Assembly (NCBI RefSeq): GCF_022605165.1
Contig: NC_063074.1
Coordinates: 1,329,501-1,393,500, forward strand
Direction of reading: 5' to 3'
Source of the DNA: Purpureocillium takamizusanense
Taxonomy: Eukaryota > Ascomycota > Sordariomycetes > Hypocreales > Ophiocordycipitaceae
DNA: 64,000 nucleotides
Shown here: positions 1 through 11,320 of the stretch, piece by piece
Position numbering within the stretch: the stretch's first letter is position 1
Layout of the letters: each line of letters starts with the position of its first letter
Notes under the pieces: model-generated
What the model saw: only the letters and a program-made list of their open reading frames with translations
Database searches by the model: none
Told to the model about the DNA's origin: nothing
Position numbers and translations under genes: made by a program

Positions 1-2607
1 TTGTGGGACCTCGACTTACCTGCACGGCAGCCACGAAGAGACAGAAACAGCTCTCGATGAACGCGGCAGCAAGAGTGGTGCTGACTTCGAGTCTCCGAGA
101 AGAGTCGTCTGCCAAACCCGCCGCGATACGGCCTATTTGGATAGCATAGCCAGCGGTGGATGGAGCGGCCATTTGCGCTGCCTGCATGGCCGCTGGTGGC
201 ATATTGGGGCGACTTCGGTATAAATGAATCAAGCCCATGTAGTAATTCATCCAAATGCCGGCCACTGAGTATGTGCGGTACTGCAGCGCCGAGCCGAACG
301 GCGTCTCTTTGCGGTCCGTGTATTCGCTATCCAGCGGCTTGAAGTGCGCTCCGAGACAGCTCTCCAGCGCTTCGAAGCCCTGCCTGATGCTCTCCCACTC
401 GTGTTCCGCCGCCTCGGCCGTTTGTGGCGCTGCGAACTCGTCGTTGGAATCCGTGTTCGGGGAATGATCCATCGGCGGACTGAAGCCCAGGGGCACGTTG
501 AACTTTCCATATGTTGGCACAATGCCCGGGAATTGCGGCGGAGAGCCGCCCGAGGAGCTCGCGCTCTGAGGTCGGTTTGCCTTCCGCTTCCGCGACAGGT
601 CGCGAGACGCAAAACTGGCAAGCCGGCCAAGGAGCAGAATGAGATGATCGTAAGTCCCATAACTATGCATTGTTAGCAAAGAGTGCGCAGGCACAGCTGC
701 AACAGCACAACCTACATGGCATTGAAGTTGGAGAGCGGCGCCCTTGGAGGGCATTGTGTCCACGCCTCGTAGTCCATGCTGTGGTTAAAGAGCCTTTGTC
801 AGTAGTGTGTCTGCAACAATCTCAACGTGGAGTCATACAAAAGCTTCGTGCCCCCGAGAATGCTCTGGTAAACATCCATTTTAGCGTACCACCAAAAGAG
901 ATCTCGCAGTATATCGTATTGCTGCACGTCGCGGTCTGTGGTATAGAGACACCTCTCGTCTAGTAGCTGGCCGTCTTGCAGCCCGTAATCCTCAGCAGAC
1001 AGATGAGTCCCTGTTATGAGGCTCAGGAGATCGTAGTCGAGATCGCTGGCATCCTTTCCCAGACCGGTGCCTCCAAAAAGCTTCCTTCGCTTGACCGGCA
1101 AACAAACTCGAGACATGTCCCTTAGGGCAATCTCGCGGAAAAGCAGTCTCGCGCCGAAGAGATGGCTGCACCACTTGGAGTGGTCCGACGACCAGACCTC
1201 GAAATACGCCAGGAGGAGGGTCGCTGCCAAGGTGGACAGCTTGGTTCGCTTCAAGGGCGATTTCACATTCTTGGCGATGCGCCGGATGGACCAGTGGTAA
1301 TGCTTCAGCGCCGCCGTGGCCGGTGTCCCTTGAAGTTTGGCGATTTGCAAGCTGGCAATGGCCATTATGGCGTGAAGCAGGCCGGGATGATTCAAAGAAA
1401 GAACGGGAAATGTGTCTGCACGCGCATACCTGGGTAAGTGACTCGGCATGCAAACGAGAGAAACGACAGGCAAGACTTACAACTGAAGAGATTGTGGCCG
1501 AGCTCGGCGTTGCCCTCGAGACTTCCAGACCCGTCAAGCGGAGTGGGATCTCTTTCATACAACGACATGGAAGGGCCCGTAACGCTAACGAAGTGCATGA
1601 AGATGGTCCTCATTGCTTGATTCCGAAGCTCCGAATTGGGGGCGTAATCCATGTACTCTGCTAAAGCCTGTTCCTGAGCGAAGGCCGCGAAAGTCCTCAC
1701 AACTGCCCCTCCTCTCGGGTATGGCCAGAACATGTGGCGAGAGCCGGCTGATATCAGCTCCTTTGGATCTGGTAGCGCGGACGGTTCATCATCAGATTCG
1801 GCCATGTACATGTCCTCGTCCGACAACTCTTCCTCGTATTCACTTTCCGGGCCGCGAAAGGCATGTGAGGATATGTGGTTCGAGGCCCCGTTGCCAATAT
1901 ACCGAGACCGCTGCTCTGCAGAAGAAGCGCCGGGGGCGTTGACGTTGCTCTGATTGTAAAAGGCGGCCTCGCTTTGGAGGTAATTCTCCTGTTCTTGACT
2001 CGCAGTAAAGTCAGGCCCCAGCAAGGGATTTGGCATGGACGGGTGCCCCTCAATGGGGCTATGGCCAAAGCTCAAGTCGTGGGCGGCGAGACCATTCTGG
2101 GGCCGTCGAGGTAGCATATGAGGTTGGCCAAAGTCGAATGGCGAGGGCTTTGGGGCGATGGCCTGCAGAGGTAACGGAGCGGGTGGCTTGACATGGTGGG
2201 CGGCCAGATGATCACCGAGATACGCAGTGCCAGCCGAATAGAGTGGAGGTGCAAAGTGGCCATGCTGTGCCCCCATAGGATCTTTGAAGACGACTCTTTG
2301 GTTGTATCCCTCGCACTCACGCTTGGACTTGATGCAATTCTTACATCTTGGCTTGTTCTCGTCACATTTTATCCGGCGCTTGCGGCAGGCTTCAAGGAGG
2401 TCAGATGAGCTGGTACGCAAGCAAGGGGAGCCATGGGGCACATAGGGAAGCCGGCGGGCACTCACTGAGGCAACCAGTCTTGGTTCTCTTCTTCACCATG
2501 GGTTTCTTGCCCTTGGGGTCGTCCTTGTCATCGTCGTGCTGTAGAGGCGGAGTCTGGTCCGAACCACCCGCCTTTTGGGCCGACGTCGCGCTCGCCCTCT
2601 CGGCCAT
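1..2607 (-). CDS. Zn2Cys6 fungal transcription factor with fungal_trans_2-like region, 3' end outside window
   Basis: Probable nuclear sequence-specific transcription regulator. Model on the minus strand: exons 2607-2466, 2389-1481, 1415-839, 793-716 and 662-20, then a donor GTAAGT at 19 with the rest outside the window; all phases agree (783 codons seen). The binuclear cluster is C46-x2-C49-x6-C56-x6-C63-x2-C66-x6-C73, and the first intron falls between the first two cysteines. A Gln/Pro/Ser-rich stretch and an acidic patch follow; then comes an alpha-helical regulatory region typical of the fungal_trans_2 family (LLHAIMAIASLQIA, FNHSMDYEAW, CPPRAPLSNFNA). An in-frame TGA at 801-799 lies between well-conserved blocks; I remove it with a 45-nt intron (838-794, branch site CTGAC, acceptor AAAG). 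A 60-nt intron ending at 779 also keeps frame but deletes FNHS. The target genes are not deducible. About 8.7 kb of gene-free DNA lies upstream. Confidence 0.85.
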
Positions 2608-3693
2608 GGCCAGCTCGGCGAGGAGACGTGACTGCCGCTCCAGAGAGACACCTAATAGGATGGGGCGGTTGATTATGCGCGAGTATTTACATTGCGCAGA
2701 GGTCCAAAAAGTGCATCGACAGAGGCCTGTTTCCCGCTTCTGGACGAGCCGACGGATGTGCGAGCTCGCAGACGGAATAGGTCAAGGGACGAACCAGCAG
2801 GGCCGGGGCAACGACGAGCGAGAACGGCCGGCGCAAAGGTGGCAGGGGAGACACAGCGGCAGAAGCGGTCATCAAACGATGGGTACCGGCGAGAGGAACG
2901 ACTGTAAGGGCGTGAAACACTGGCTGTGTAACTCGAGAGGTGGCAACTAGCAGGACAGGCAGGGCGAAGACGTGTAAAAGACGCCGGCGCTTGAGGAGGC
3001 GGGAAATTGGGTCCGCAGGGGCAACACACCCCCCTAGCCTTGCCGGGCCGTGGGATCTCAGGAACGTTGCCGAGTCTCGCGAGTCTCGCGTGCGGCTTGT
3101 CGGCGAGTCTTCCAAGTGCCGGGGGCGGCGATCGGGCGGGGGGTTCGTAGCTGTCGACGCCGACAACAGCTATTGGACGCAGGCGCCGTGCCGTTGGCTG
3201 CAGTGCGAAAAGGATCGATGGTCAGCGACGTTTAGGATCGGCGAAGAAATTCGCGAAAAGGACGGAGCCAGACGGGATGAAGCCCACGCACGAGTGGACG
3301 GCCTTGGCGTTCGGGCAGCTGGAGGCGGATGCTGAGGCGAGATTGTGAGCGTGAGAAAGCTGGCGACGGTTCGACGCAGGCTTGGGACAGAGATAGCCAG
3401 GGAGAGCAAGGCAGAAGGGGGACTGAGGCGAAGGCGGGCGCACAGGCACATCACAGGAGAGACGAGGGAGGCCAGGGTGGAGGGAGGTACAAGCCGGGGC
3501 AGCGGGAGGAGTCTGGAGGTGGAAGTGGAAGCGGGAGCAGAGGTGAAGCAAGGAATTGCCAGGCGAGGCGAAGTGAGGTAGAGTAAAGTACCAAGGTAAG
3601 GTACTAGAAGGTAAGGTAGGTACGGGGCGAGGCAGGGGTAAGTAGGTACTTAAGGCAAGGCACGGTACTTACAGACGGCAGGTCGGAGAGTTG

Positions 3694-3767
3694 GGGTGAG
3701 GTGAGGTGAGGTGAGGCAAAGGGCAAGGCAGGATGAGGTGAGGTGAGGTGAGGTGAGGTAAGGTAGG
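3694..3767. repeat. (GAGGT)n pentanucleotide repeat, two blocks
   Basis: Two runs of a GAGGT/GGTGA unit (about 3694-3716 and 3733-3764) are separated by an AAGG-rich spacer and run into GGTAAGGTAGG. The tract is non-coding. Confidence 0.9.
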
Positions 3768-4910
3768 AAGGTACTCTGGTAGGTCGGTGGGTGGTAAAAT
3801 AAGACAACTTGGGCAGGTGCCGGAGCGCAAGTCCGGACGGGAGGTACAGTATACCTGCCTGTCCCAGAGCCCCAGGCAAGAAACGCCCTTGGAGCCAAGG
3901 AAGGTATCTTACCTTAGTACTAGTACATTGGACAAGGTCAAGTGCCGACTTGGTAAGGACAAGGTCGAGTCGCGGGTGAACGGAGTCGTGAACTGACTGA
4001 CTGCCGAAGCTAGGTACCACCTGAAAGGGCCTCTGTATAACTACCCCAAGTACTCGGTAGGTCGGCAATAAATTCCCTTGCTTCGATAAGGTAGGTACGT
4101 TAGCACTAAGCCCATGTACAGGCTTCGGCGCGCAAGGTAGATAAGGTATAGTAGGCCAGAAAAAAAAAGTGATGATGGATGGGCAGGTATTAAGGAAGGC
4201 GGGCACGGCGTGTGAGAGGGGCAAAAAGGGTACTGCTGCACGGAGTAGGGCTAGGCGGACGAGGGAGAGAGGTCTGGCTGGCTGGCTGGCTGGCAAGGTA
4301 TCGCTGAGTGACCCCGCCGAGATGGGAAGAGGACGAGTGCAGCCATGTACAGATCTGGACGACACCACCCACCTGAGCAGGCAGGCATGTGGTGGATGGG
4401 AGGGAGGGAGCTTGGGTAGTCCCCCCAACGAGCGGCCGACTGACTGCCCGCCACGGTTGGGCGCACGCGAACACCTCTACTACCAAGTCCAGACCAGCCG
4501 GCGGCAAGTGGAGGCAGGAGGATGCACCACCATCCATTTCGCACTCATCATGATGGCCCAATGACGAACGAACCCTCGCCAGATCGGATCCCTCAGATCA
4601 TCCAGTCTGTGCTTTGCCGCCTGGGATGCCCCGGCCGCGGCTAGGGCAGGTAGGTATCAAGGTAGGCAGGCAGGCTAGGGAACGGGGAACCGAAAGACAC
4701 AAAACGGCTTCTTACCAGAGGCAGTTTAGCTGACAATGCGCACACGCGCGAGCGGTTGGCACATTTCCCGTCCGGGAAAGGACGGAGATCTGGAGCGGAG
4801 TGGATATTGTGGCCCGGAAGAGTGGAGAGAGACTGTGTGTGTATGAGAGAGAGACAGAGAGCGCTGCAGGCCCAAGGCAAGATCGCCGAGGAAGTTGCAC
4901 GAGCTTTCTT

Positions 4911-4927
4911 GGGGGGGGGGGGGGGGG
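4911..4927 (+). repeat. G17 homopolymer
   Basis: An uninterrupted run of 17 G lies in the gene-poor region. A second run of G lies near 5106-5117. Exact length is prone to sequencing error. Confidence 0.9.
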
Positions 4928-6177
4928 TTGTTCGCAAAAACTGGGGGACAAGGACGAGCACAGGCACGAGAGCGTATAGGTAGCGACGCAGAGTGCAGAC
5001 GACGACTACACAGCAAGGAGAGGCATGCCTCTTATTGCCCTTCATATTTTCACACACCCGACCGAAGCCTCCTGCTGGTGGTGATGGGCTTGAGGCGGAT
5101 CGCCGGGGGGGGGGGGCCGCGGCCCGCACCCGGGGACCAGAACACGCACGGCCACATGGTCCCTTTTTTACTCTTCCAACCTACTTGAAGTTAGGTACAG
5201 TAGTATTGCCCTCTGGCAAGCCCATGTCACCATGGCAGGCCAGTGTGTGGGTGTTGTGTGTTTGACAGAGGAGGGGTCCAGCCGATCCTCCTGCTGCTGT
5301 GCTGCACAACGCCCCGCCTTTCTCCCCCAATGGTTCCCTTGGCCGTCCAGGCTGTGGCAGGTGTGCATGTGCGCCGTGCGCGGCACAGCACAGCACAGCA
5401 CAGCTGGGGTGGTGGTGATGGTGGCGGCCAGGCTCATCAGAGAACAAGCCAGCGTGAGTGAGACATGACATGGGCATGACCGTCCGGGGGAGGATGGGCC
5501 ATGGACTGGGACGGGGCCGGCAGCTCCATCTGGCTGCAGAACGCCCTCCCTTGGCGGAGAAGCGTCCCTCCGACGCAGTTGCCAACGACGATGAGTCGAC
5601 GAAGGGGCCCATCCGTGCTTTGTTGCTTCGCCGTCGGTGCTATGGAGCCCGAGACACCCGAGGCACGCTGCTATTCTAGGAGCTGGTCGTTGGATGGTAT
5701 GTCGTAGTAGTAGTATGATGCTACGAGATAGTCTGGGCCCGCCGCGAGTCGCTCCGCTAGGTATAGTAGGTAAGGTAGGCTAGTTAGTACCTTTCCAAAG
5801 AGGTAGTAATTATCGTACGTATGTCAAAGGTGAGGTTGGCGGCACCTCAAGGACGGGGGGGCCCGTTTTGCCTTTGCAGTTGTTGCTGCGCCGAGAACCT
5901 CATACAAGGCAGGTTGGCAGGTTCGTCGAGGCACTGCAGTCACCTTGCGCACCCACTGCTTCATACAACAAAGGCATCTATGGGGTGCTCACAAACCATG
6001 CATCGAGGCCAGCCGCGTCCTCTACGATGGTGTGTTGGCGCCTGCCTCGACCGGCGCGGCTCGCACGTGTGCCGTGTGCCACGGAGCTCGGCAAAGGCCG
6101 GCCCACGACGCGATGAGGTGCATCGCAGCGGTGCAGCACAGCGCTGCGCAGGCCCCAAGGTCACGTCGTGCGAGGTG

Positions 6178-6198
6178 ATGTGTGTGTGTGTGTTCTGG

Positions 6199-6229
<31 letters not shown>
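6178..6229. repeat. (TG)n microsatellite
   Basis: Alternating TG over about 50 bases with one short interruption (TTCTGGGTC). Such alternating purine-pyrimidine tracts can adopt Z-DNA; no gene overlaps. Confidence 0.9.
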
Positions 6230-7674
6230 CCGCGGGAATGTTGCTGGTGTGGGTGCCGGTCCTGGTGCAGTGAGTGGCAACTGCAGGTGCAACTGCAGGT
6301 GCGGGCGCGGGCGGCGGGCGTCGTGGGCATGATGCAGTGCAGGCAACCTACAGCTTTTTGAACCCCACTGTCCTACCAATAAGGACTTGTACCTGGCGGT
6401 ATACATCAGTACTGTCAGTTACTGTGCAGTGGCCACCACCTCACCACCCCGAGAACTCAAAGGGTGCCCAAGGGCAGCGCAGGGCAGCGCAGGGCAGGGA
6501 TTAGATCGGATTGCAGGCACCTCGAGGCATGGATCGGAGCCGGCCCTGTCCTCCCCTGTCCTGGACCAACAACAGCCGCCCCCTCTCCGCAGCGAAGCCT
6601 CGTGCACGCACTCACGCACGCACGCACGCACGCGCGAACGCCCCTTGTCCCTGGTCGGTCCTGCTTGTTCCATTCTCGCTTGCTTCATCTTCAGGCAACA
6701 GACGTGGGAAACGGTGAACCCCAATGGGCGGGCGGGCGGCGGAGCGGAGGGGCCCTTGGCGTCGGCGGATGGATGGATGGATGGAAGGGTGGACGGGATG
6801 GAGGTTAAAAGCAGATCGGTGGATCTCCGCTGCTCCGCGGGCTTCAGTGGATCGCCCGCCCCCCAACGGGAGCGCCTGCCGCCCGCGCCTGCGCAAATGC
6901 TGCGAGGGACGGGAGCCAACGTTGCTCGCCAGCAGTGCCCACTACTAGGTACTAACCTAACCTCCTGTGCCTACCTTACTAACCTGCTAGACCTTAGTAG
7001 GATATGTAGTAGGTTAGTAGGCAGCTGGAAGTCCGGATGCAGGTCCGGCGCCCGTTGTGGCGCGGCCTGGTGATGCCGGGCCGGGCTCAAGCGACGTTGA
7101 CATCCAGGTAACTTCAAGTTCGTATATGATATAACATACTCCGTATGTCAGTGGTACTGTAACTAGCCGCACTGGCTTACTGTGCTGGATCTTGTACCAA
7201 TTAAGTAACTCCTAAACATGCTGCCCACCGCCACGCGTTGGACTTGTGATAATGATTCCCCTGCCTGATTTCACCGTCGTCCTCCTCCCGTCACCGCAAA
7301 TTCATCCCGTCCCGGCCGTCCGCCCGTCTGGCGCGGCGTCAAGCCAACATGGCGAATCGATCGCCTTGTACCCAAAGACGGGCGCCCCTTGCTGTACCGT
7401 ACCGCACAGTACCTGTACCTGTCGCAAGTACCTATACGCGCCTCCCTCATCCTGACACGAAGGAAGGTGTACTACTAGCTGTACAGTATCGCGCGCCGCT
7501 CGCACAGGCAGTGGGCCTCTGCGGGCGCCCGTTCGAGCACACTTGTGCGCATGCCGCCGCCGTACGAGGCTGGGTTCGTCTGAGCAGTGGCACACAACCT
7601 TGGTACCGCCGCCCCTCCTCCCCCATGATAATAGGCCTCTGTCGCATGCATGCGTGAGATCCGTCGAGGCGTCA

Positions 7675-7700
7675 CAGCAGCAGCAGCAGCAGCAGCAGCA
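7675..7700 (+). repeat. (CAG)n trinucleotide repeat, non-coding
   Basis: About nine CAG units, with a CAA-type interruption just after. No credible gene overlaps, unlike the CAG tract inside DDI1. Confidence 0.85.
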
Positions 7701-8525
7701 ACAGCACTGCGCCATTTGGCAGATGGGGGTTTACTATTATTATCTCTAGTTTACCTACCACGACGCTTCCCGAGCCATGTAAAGCTTGGCAAGGGACCGA
7801 GTATTGTATATGCAGCGCCGTCCTTTGAAGGAACAGGAATAGTTCCTTGCGTCGTGGTGGATATTACTCTACTCTACGAAGTACGAGCTCGCGCGGCCCC
7901 GGAACCGTCTCCCCTTCTGCAAGTCGATCCGCGTCCCCTCTGGTTGTTTGCTACTGCTACTCCTACAGTACCCTGCCCGCAATTGTCATGGCCCAACAGC
8001 CGGCCATGACTCAAGATCCATGCATACCGTTTGATAGAAAAGCATAGCATCATGGCCAGCCAGGGGTCGACTGGGCCTGTGCATTTGCTTGGCATGGCCG
8101 AGCTGCCCAAGGGGCCCCCTTGGAGTCTTGCTGCACAAGACATGGAAAGGAGGCCTTCGTATCGGGTCTGGCGCCTCTGACACGATGTTACTGAGTAACT
8201 AGCTTAGTACAGTACAATACGGGATGATGACCTAGGTATTGTACCTACCTCGTGCATCGCTGCGCTTGTCATTCTACTGCAGGCGCATGATAGTACCTTG
8301 GTAACTGGTGAGAGGGAGTCCCTTGTCCTTGATAGAGCCAGACCTGCGGTACGAATTCAGTCTTAGGGGGCCGCGTGGACGGCAGGCGCGACCGTCTTGC
8401 CAACAACTACCTTATCTACTTCGTACCATCCTGCCCTGCTCCATACCTATCATGACCGACCACCAGGCCTGCCCAAAAATCAACCTGGACTCCCCAACAC
8501 CACCACCATCACCACCACCACCACC

Positions 8526-8560
8526 GCACCACACCACACCACACCACACCACACCACACG
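8526..8560 (+). repeat. (ACACC)n pentanucleotide repeat
   Basis: Roughly six to seven tandem ACACC units directly follow a (CAC)n stretch at about 8501-8525. Non-coding. Confidence 0.9.
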
Positions 8561-10452
8561 AAGCTATTGCAACACCGCCGCTCCCCTTTCCAGCGGCCGA
8601 GAACTAACGGGCCGAAGAAGCGCACTTGTTGACTCGTTCACATATCGATAGACAGCCCCCTAGCGCCTCGTAACTGACAACGCCGTCACCTGCCGGGCTC
8701 CACATCGGTAGCAAAATCCATCGACTCGAGCCCCGGGGCTGACAACTTATTACATGACTGCCATCGGCCCCCGTCACCGACCTGCATGGCTAAAGGCTGT
8801 GGCGTAAATAGGCCAGGGTCAAGGACAGCGGAGATCTTTCCCGAGCCTGGGCGCTAGCCGGCCAAGATTTGCCTCTACTAAGTCGCTCAGTGCTCCAGGA
8901 TGAGCCGCGCGCGGCGCCGGGATCTCGGCCATTCAGGTTTCGCCGCACGATCCTCAAGTCTTCTGGAACATCTGGCCACGTCGGCATTGGTCACGAACCC
9001 GATTTCACGGCCTTGCCCACAACGAGGACGTGTCTCGGCAGATGATTTTTTATGACGCCGCTTCAGAGCCACGAGCCACAAGCCACCTACCATCTTAAGG
9101 TACTGAGCACGACATCACCCGCAGTTCTTTTCTTGGGCTAGGCAGTCTGCAGATGCAGAGCTCCAGGCGGCTCGCCGACGGCAGGCCCCAAGCGAGGCTT
9201 CTGGTCACTTGCATGGCGGGCGACGGCGACTCGTCTGCGTCGTCTCGCTCGTCGACAACCCTTTTCGCCCCTCCACCAACGAGGGAGTGGCTGGGGTGCG
9301 ACCCTGTCAGGGGCATTGCGCGCAGATGTCCGCTGTCGCCCGAGCCAAGCGCCTCTTTCCAGGCCAGCCCACGACGACGCCCTCGTCTCACAAGCGACAC
9401 ACTGCCATTTACAAGCTCCTCCGTCTCTGCCCGACGATAGATCTTGCCCGCTCGTCCGCATACGAGAGATGGTACGAAGAATATACGTACGGGGTACAGA
9501 CCTTACCATTGATTCAGCCAACATGTGTCGTGTAACCCTCGCTCCGGAACCTTGCCTGATCTCGAGCCGACTTAGGAGAGGAGGACACAGCAAGGCTGCA
9601 TCGGCCCCAGCTTGTACTTACGTACAGGCAGGCCCGACGGCATGTGCATCTGATGGAGCCTCCACACGACGGGTCCCATCTGGTCGAGGACAATCAATGG
9701 CAGTGTGCTTCGTATGTGCGTGTGAGCGGTCTACGGCAGCGCCGGTACATGTCAACGCCACAGCGGCGGGGGCCCGTGTGCATTGTCCAGGGCCGGGCAG
9801 GCCTTTGTGGTTGCACGCCTCGCGCCGTGCGAAATCTGCCATGGCGCGAAGCAAATCTCGTGCCACCGGCTCCGGTGCATCGGACACAAAATCTGTTCGT
9901 ACATGCATGGGAAGAGATGCTCATGGCCGGGCTGAAGGGGCGTACGTGGCATATGGCCCTGTGTCGCCCACCCATCCACGCATCCGGCGACGCTGAAGCG
10001 CGCCTCGCCTCTGCAGAGCGTGCACCGACAGGCAGGCTCGCGCGTCTGCGAACACCCTTCCTCCCGGGGGCGCCATCTCGTCCCGTTCCCGAGGGCTGGT
10101 GCTTACCACGTCGCCGGGCCCGGCTGACCCTGCAGAGGTGGGTGGCATGCTGCTGCAGACTCTGCGTTGTGCTCACCCAACGCGCCGCAAGCAAGAGCCA
10201 ATGCGCACTTGAACCATCAATGACAAAGCTCGCGACATTTCCCGTTCGCGAACTAGTCGGAGAGGCATGTGTCGAGGATGCCCCCGGGGTAGGGCCGTTA
10301 GCCAGACGTAGGATGCCACAGCGAGGCCCACGGTACGGCGCCGAGGAGCAAACCTCGCTCGCACACGCGCATGCACACGCAGATGGGCACGCGCGCGTGT
10401 GCGCGGACCCGCATCTCCGATGATGAAAGCTGCCTGGGTCTACGCACTTTGT

Positions 10453-10473
10453 AGTACAGTACAGTACTGTACT
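10453..10473. repeat. GTACAGTAC palindrome cluster
   Basis: Contains the perfect 16-bp palindrome AGTACAGTACTGTACT. The same GTACAGTAC core recurs near 8206, 39400, 40004 and 40122 in other intergenic parts of the window. Confidence 0.8.
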
Positions 10474-10735
10474 TCGTAGGTGTAGCCTCTCTCTGTCTGC
10501 ATCAGTGGTACGAGACTTGGAAGCACACCCATTCACGTCACCATGCCACCATTTGTCGAGTCCTGCGTCGCCGCGCGCCGCGGGTCCAGGCAACAGCCGG
10601 CGCATCTCCTCGGGAGGGGAGGGGGGGGGCTTGGTCGTGCGTGTGTGTGGACGTTGCGAACCAGAAGAGTCTTGTGCGCATCCATGACGTACGGCAGGCA
10701 GGCAGAGCAGAGCTCATGGAGCCCCTGCTCCCGCC

Positions 10736-10738
<3 letters not shown>

Positions 10739-10772
<34 letters not shown>
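10739..10772 (+). repeat. (TC)17 microsatellite
   Basis: A run of about 17 TC dinucleotides lies some 550 bases upstream of the RRP8 start. GAGA/CT tracts are frequent in this window, and a promoter role is only a guess. Confidence 0.9.
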
Positions 10773-10776
<4 letters not shown>

Positions 10777-11320
10777 CAGTAATAACGGGTTGCGATGTAT
10801 ATACACAGCATCCTTCGCACGATGGTCAAGGCGCGACGACGGCGACCACGGAATCTTGTCCGATGCAAGGGCTGTTTGTGCAACCGGGGTTCCTCGCAGC
10901 AGCTGAATCATGAGAGCGAAAATCTGAGTAAAGGTCTCACCGGGTGGGAGTCGTCCTTCGCAAGAGCCTCGTAGTTGTAGATTGTGGATGCAGTCTTGGT
11001 GCTGACCTACAAACGAATAACGTCGTTGACATGGTGGTTGAGTTGCCGGTAGTAGTAATTTATTTAGCACGTCCAGTCTAGTAGAGAGGTACAAAGTACA
11101 TGAGCAGCTGTGGAGACGCACGGGCCACATGCCGCTAATAGCACAGCTTCACTCACTCTCTCAAGCTCACGAAAAAAAAAGTTCGGAACGACCTCAGCAC
11201 CGAAGAGAGCAGACGAGGCAGAAACCGCCTCTGCATCTCACATAAACTCTCACACACTCACGCACACACAAGAAAAGAAAGACTTTATTCCCTTTCATTG
11301 ACTCGGGGCCAAAAAGAAAA

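Larger units (their letters stand above)
2608..11320. other. 8.7 kb gene-poor region between divergent Zn2Cys6 gene and RRP8
   Basis: I see no conserved protein-coding signal. Open frames here occur on both strands over the same bases, are rich in Arg/Pro/Ser/His and show no domain. The DNA holds many simple repeats (GAGGT, TG, CAG, TC, poly-G, ACACC) and many short GTAC/TAGGTA-rich pieces, for example around 3590-3790, 5700-5800, 6950-7020 and 8190-8250. The first kilobase upstream of 2607 should hold the transcription-factor promoter and leader, and the last few hundred bases the RRP8 promoter. A long non-coding RNA is possible but cannot be shown from sequence alone. Confidence 0.7.

Noticed and set aside
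3694..3767. CRISPR array or telomeric repeat
   Set aside because: The units are five bases with no spacers and do not match TTAGGG; this is a eukaryotic microsatellite.
9694..10605. Long minus-strand open frame of about 300 codons overlapped by a 259-codon plus-strand frame
   Set aside because: The two frames cover the same bases, both are Arg/Ala/Pro/His-rich with no domain or start context; expected by chance in GC-rich DNA.
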